DNA of 64,000 bases. Origin: an uncultured Croceitalea sp. GTDB lineage: Bacteria; Bacteroidota; Bacteroidia; Flavobacteriales; Flavobacteriaceae. Location: the NCBI GenBank assembly GCA_947499565.1, contig CANMOV010000002.1, positions 372,001 to 436,000 on the forward strand, given 5' to 3'. A program made the translations under genes and the position numbers. Below the pieces are notes generated by a model. That model was not told the DNA's origin and did not search any database. It saw only the letters and a program-made list of their open reading frames with translations. The stretch's first letter is position 1; every line of letters begins with the position of its first letter. Shown here piece after piece: positions 63,657 through 64,000 of the stretch.

Positions 63657-64000
63657 ATGGATTTAACGCAGGGTACAGCAAAAGAAAAGCAGGACAGGTC
63701 TAAAAAAATGATGCTGTGGTTTGGCATTATTAGTTTAATAATGGCCTTTGCTGGTTGGACAAGCGCATACATCGTAAGTAGTAAGCGAAAGGATTGGTTA
63801 GATAATATAGAATTACCACAAGCTTTCTTTATAAGTACTTTCTTGATTATTTTGAGCAGTATAACTTATATTTTGGCAAAGCGAGCAGCCAAGCGAAACC
63901 AACAAAAGCAAGTGACAAATTATTTACTGGCAACTTTGGTGTTAGGAGTAAGTTTTATTGTGCTTCAATTTATTGGTTTTTCACAGATGTTGGAAACTGG
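63657..64000 (+). CDS. cytochrome c oxidase subunit III-like protein (5' part)
   Basis: Open frame from ATG 63657 to the window end, 114 complete codons. MDLTQGTAKEKQDRSKKMMLW starts a hydrophobic helix (LWFGIISLIMAFAGWTSAYIV), then SSKRKDWLDNIELPQAFFISTFLIILSSITY and a third helix with LLATLVLGVSFIVLQFIGFSQML. This is the N-terminal pattern of heme-copper oxidase subunit III (CtaE/CoxC). Cut by the window edge, so completeness cannot be judged. Cotranscribed with ctaB. Confidence 0.88.
   Translation, partial: MDLTQGTAKEKQDRSKKMMLWFGIISLIMAFAGWTSAYIVSSKRKDWLDNIELPQAFFISTFLIILSSITYILAKRAAKRNQQKQVTNYLLATLVLGVSFIVLQFIGFSQMLET

Noticed and set aside
1..64000. CRISPR array, prophage or insertion sequence
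   Set aside because: No spaced identical repeats, no transposase, integrase, capsid or terminase genes were found.

Overview
The window is about 64 kb of chromosomal DNA from a member of the Bacteroidetes, most likely a marine or aquatic Flavobacteriaceae. The evidence is AT-rich DNA, promoters of the Bacteroidetes form TTG-N17-23-TAnnTTTG, almost no Shine-Dalgarno sequences, and several lineage markers: the type IX secretion translocon SprA, alternative complex III (ActA-F), DUF5916 outer-membrane proteins, DUF2723 membrane proteins and a malic enzyme fused to a phosphotransacetylase-like domain. I see no prophage, insertion sequence, CRISPR array or rRNA operon. Most of the window is conserved core genome; the accessory signals are small repeats, operators and unusual domain features.

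Layout: 1-1.7 kb, ribosomal genes rpsB (cut by the window edge), rpsI and rplM on the minus strand. 1.9-7.9 kb, two tandem DUF5916/CBM9-like paralogues and a lipocalin-like lipoprotein. 7.9-13.5 kb, a minus-strand tyrosine/homogentisate catabolic operon (hppD, hmgA, fahA, a flavin-reductase-like gene and a HisC-like aminotransferase), with a divergent MarR regulator at 13.7 kb. 14.3-24.5 kb, a 56-aa orphan, polA, a Tat-exported glycosylasparaginase, cutC, a membrane metallophosphoesterase, a thioredoxin-fold protein without its active-site cysteines, and a large DUF2723 protein. 24.7-29.9 kb, tRNA-Gln with a partial 3' duplication, the rimP-nusA-infB operon and a SPOR protein.

30.2-41.9 kb holds the respiratory centrepiece. 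actABCDEF encodes alternative complex III (quinol oxidation) and is followed directly by coxB-coxA (aa3-type oxidase), so quinol-to-oxygen electron transfer is encoded in one run. Heme O synthase (ctaB) and the start of oxidase subunit III lie 20 kb further on, at 62.7-64 kb. 42-53.8 kb carries a GIN-domain protein, an acyl-CoA oxidase-like enzyme, ruvB, a NatAB-like ABC exporter, queG, a SLC45/GPH-type sugar transporter under a perfect 20-bp palindromic operator, the malic enzyme and ruvA. 53.8-62.6 kb holds sprA (2386 codons), gcvH, a VanZ-family gene and tonB.

The items most worth a second look are the helix-hairpin-helix tail on ActC, the His-rich segments in ActF and CoxA, the cysteine-less thioredoxin, the LacI-type palindrome, the homogentisate cluster lacking an isomerase gene, the MarR-type palindrome at hppD, the tRNA 3'-end duplication, the rimP leader hairpin, and several REP-like intergenic elements. 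No tools were used; family assignments come from recognised motifs and need database confirmation.
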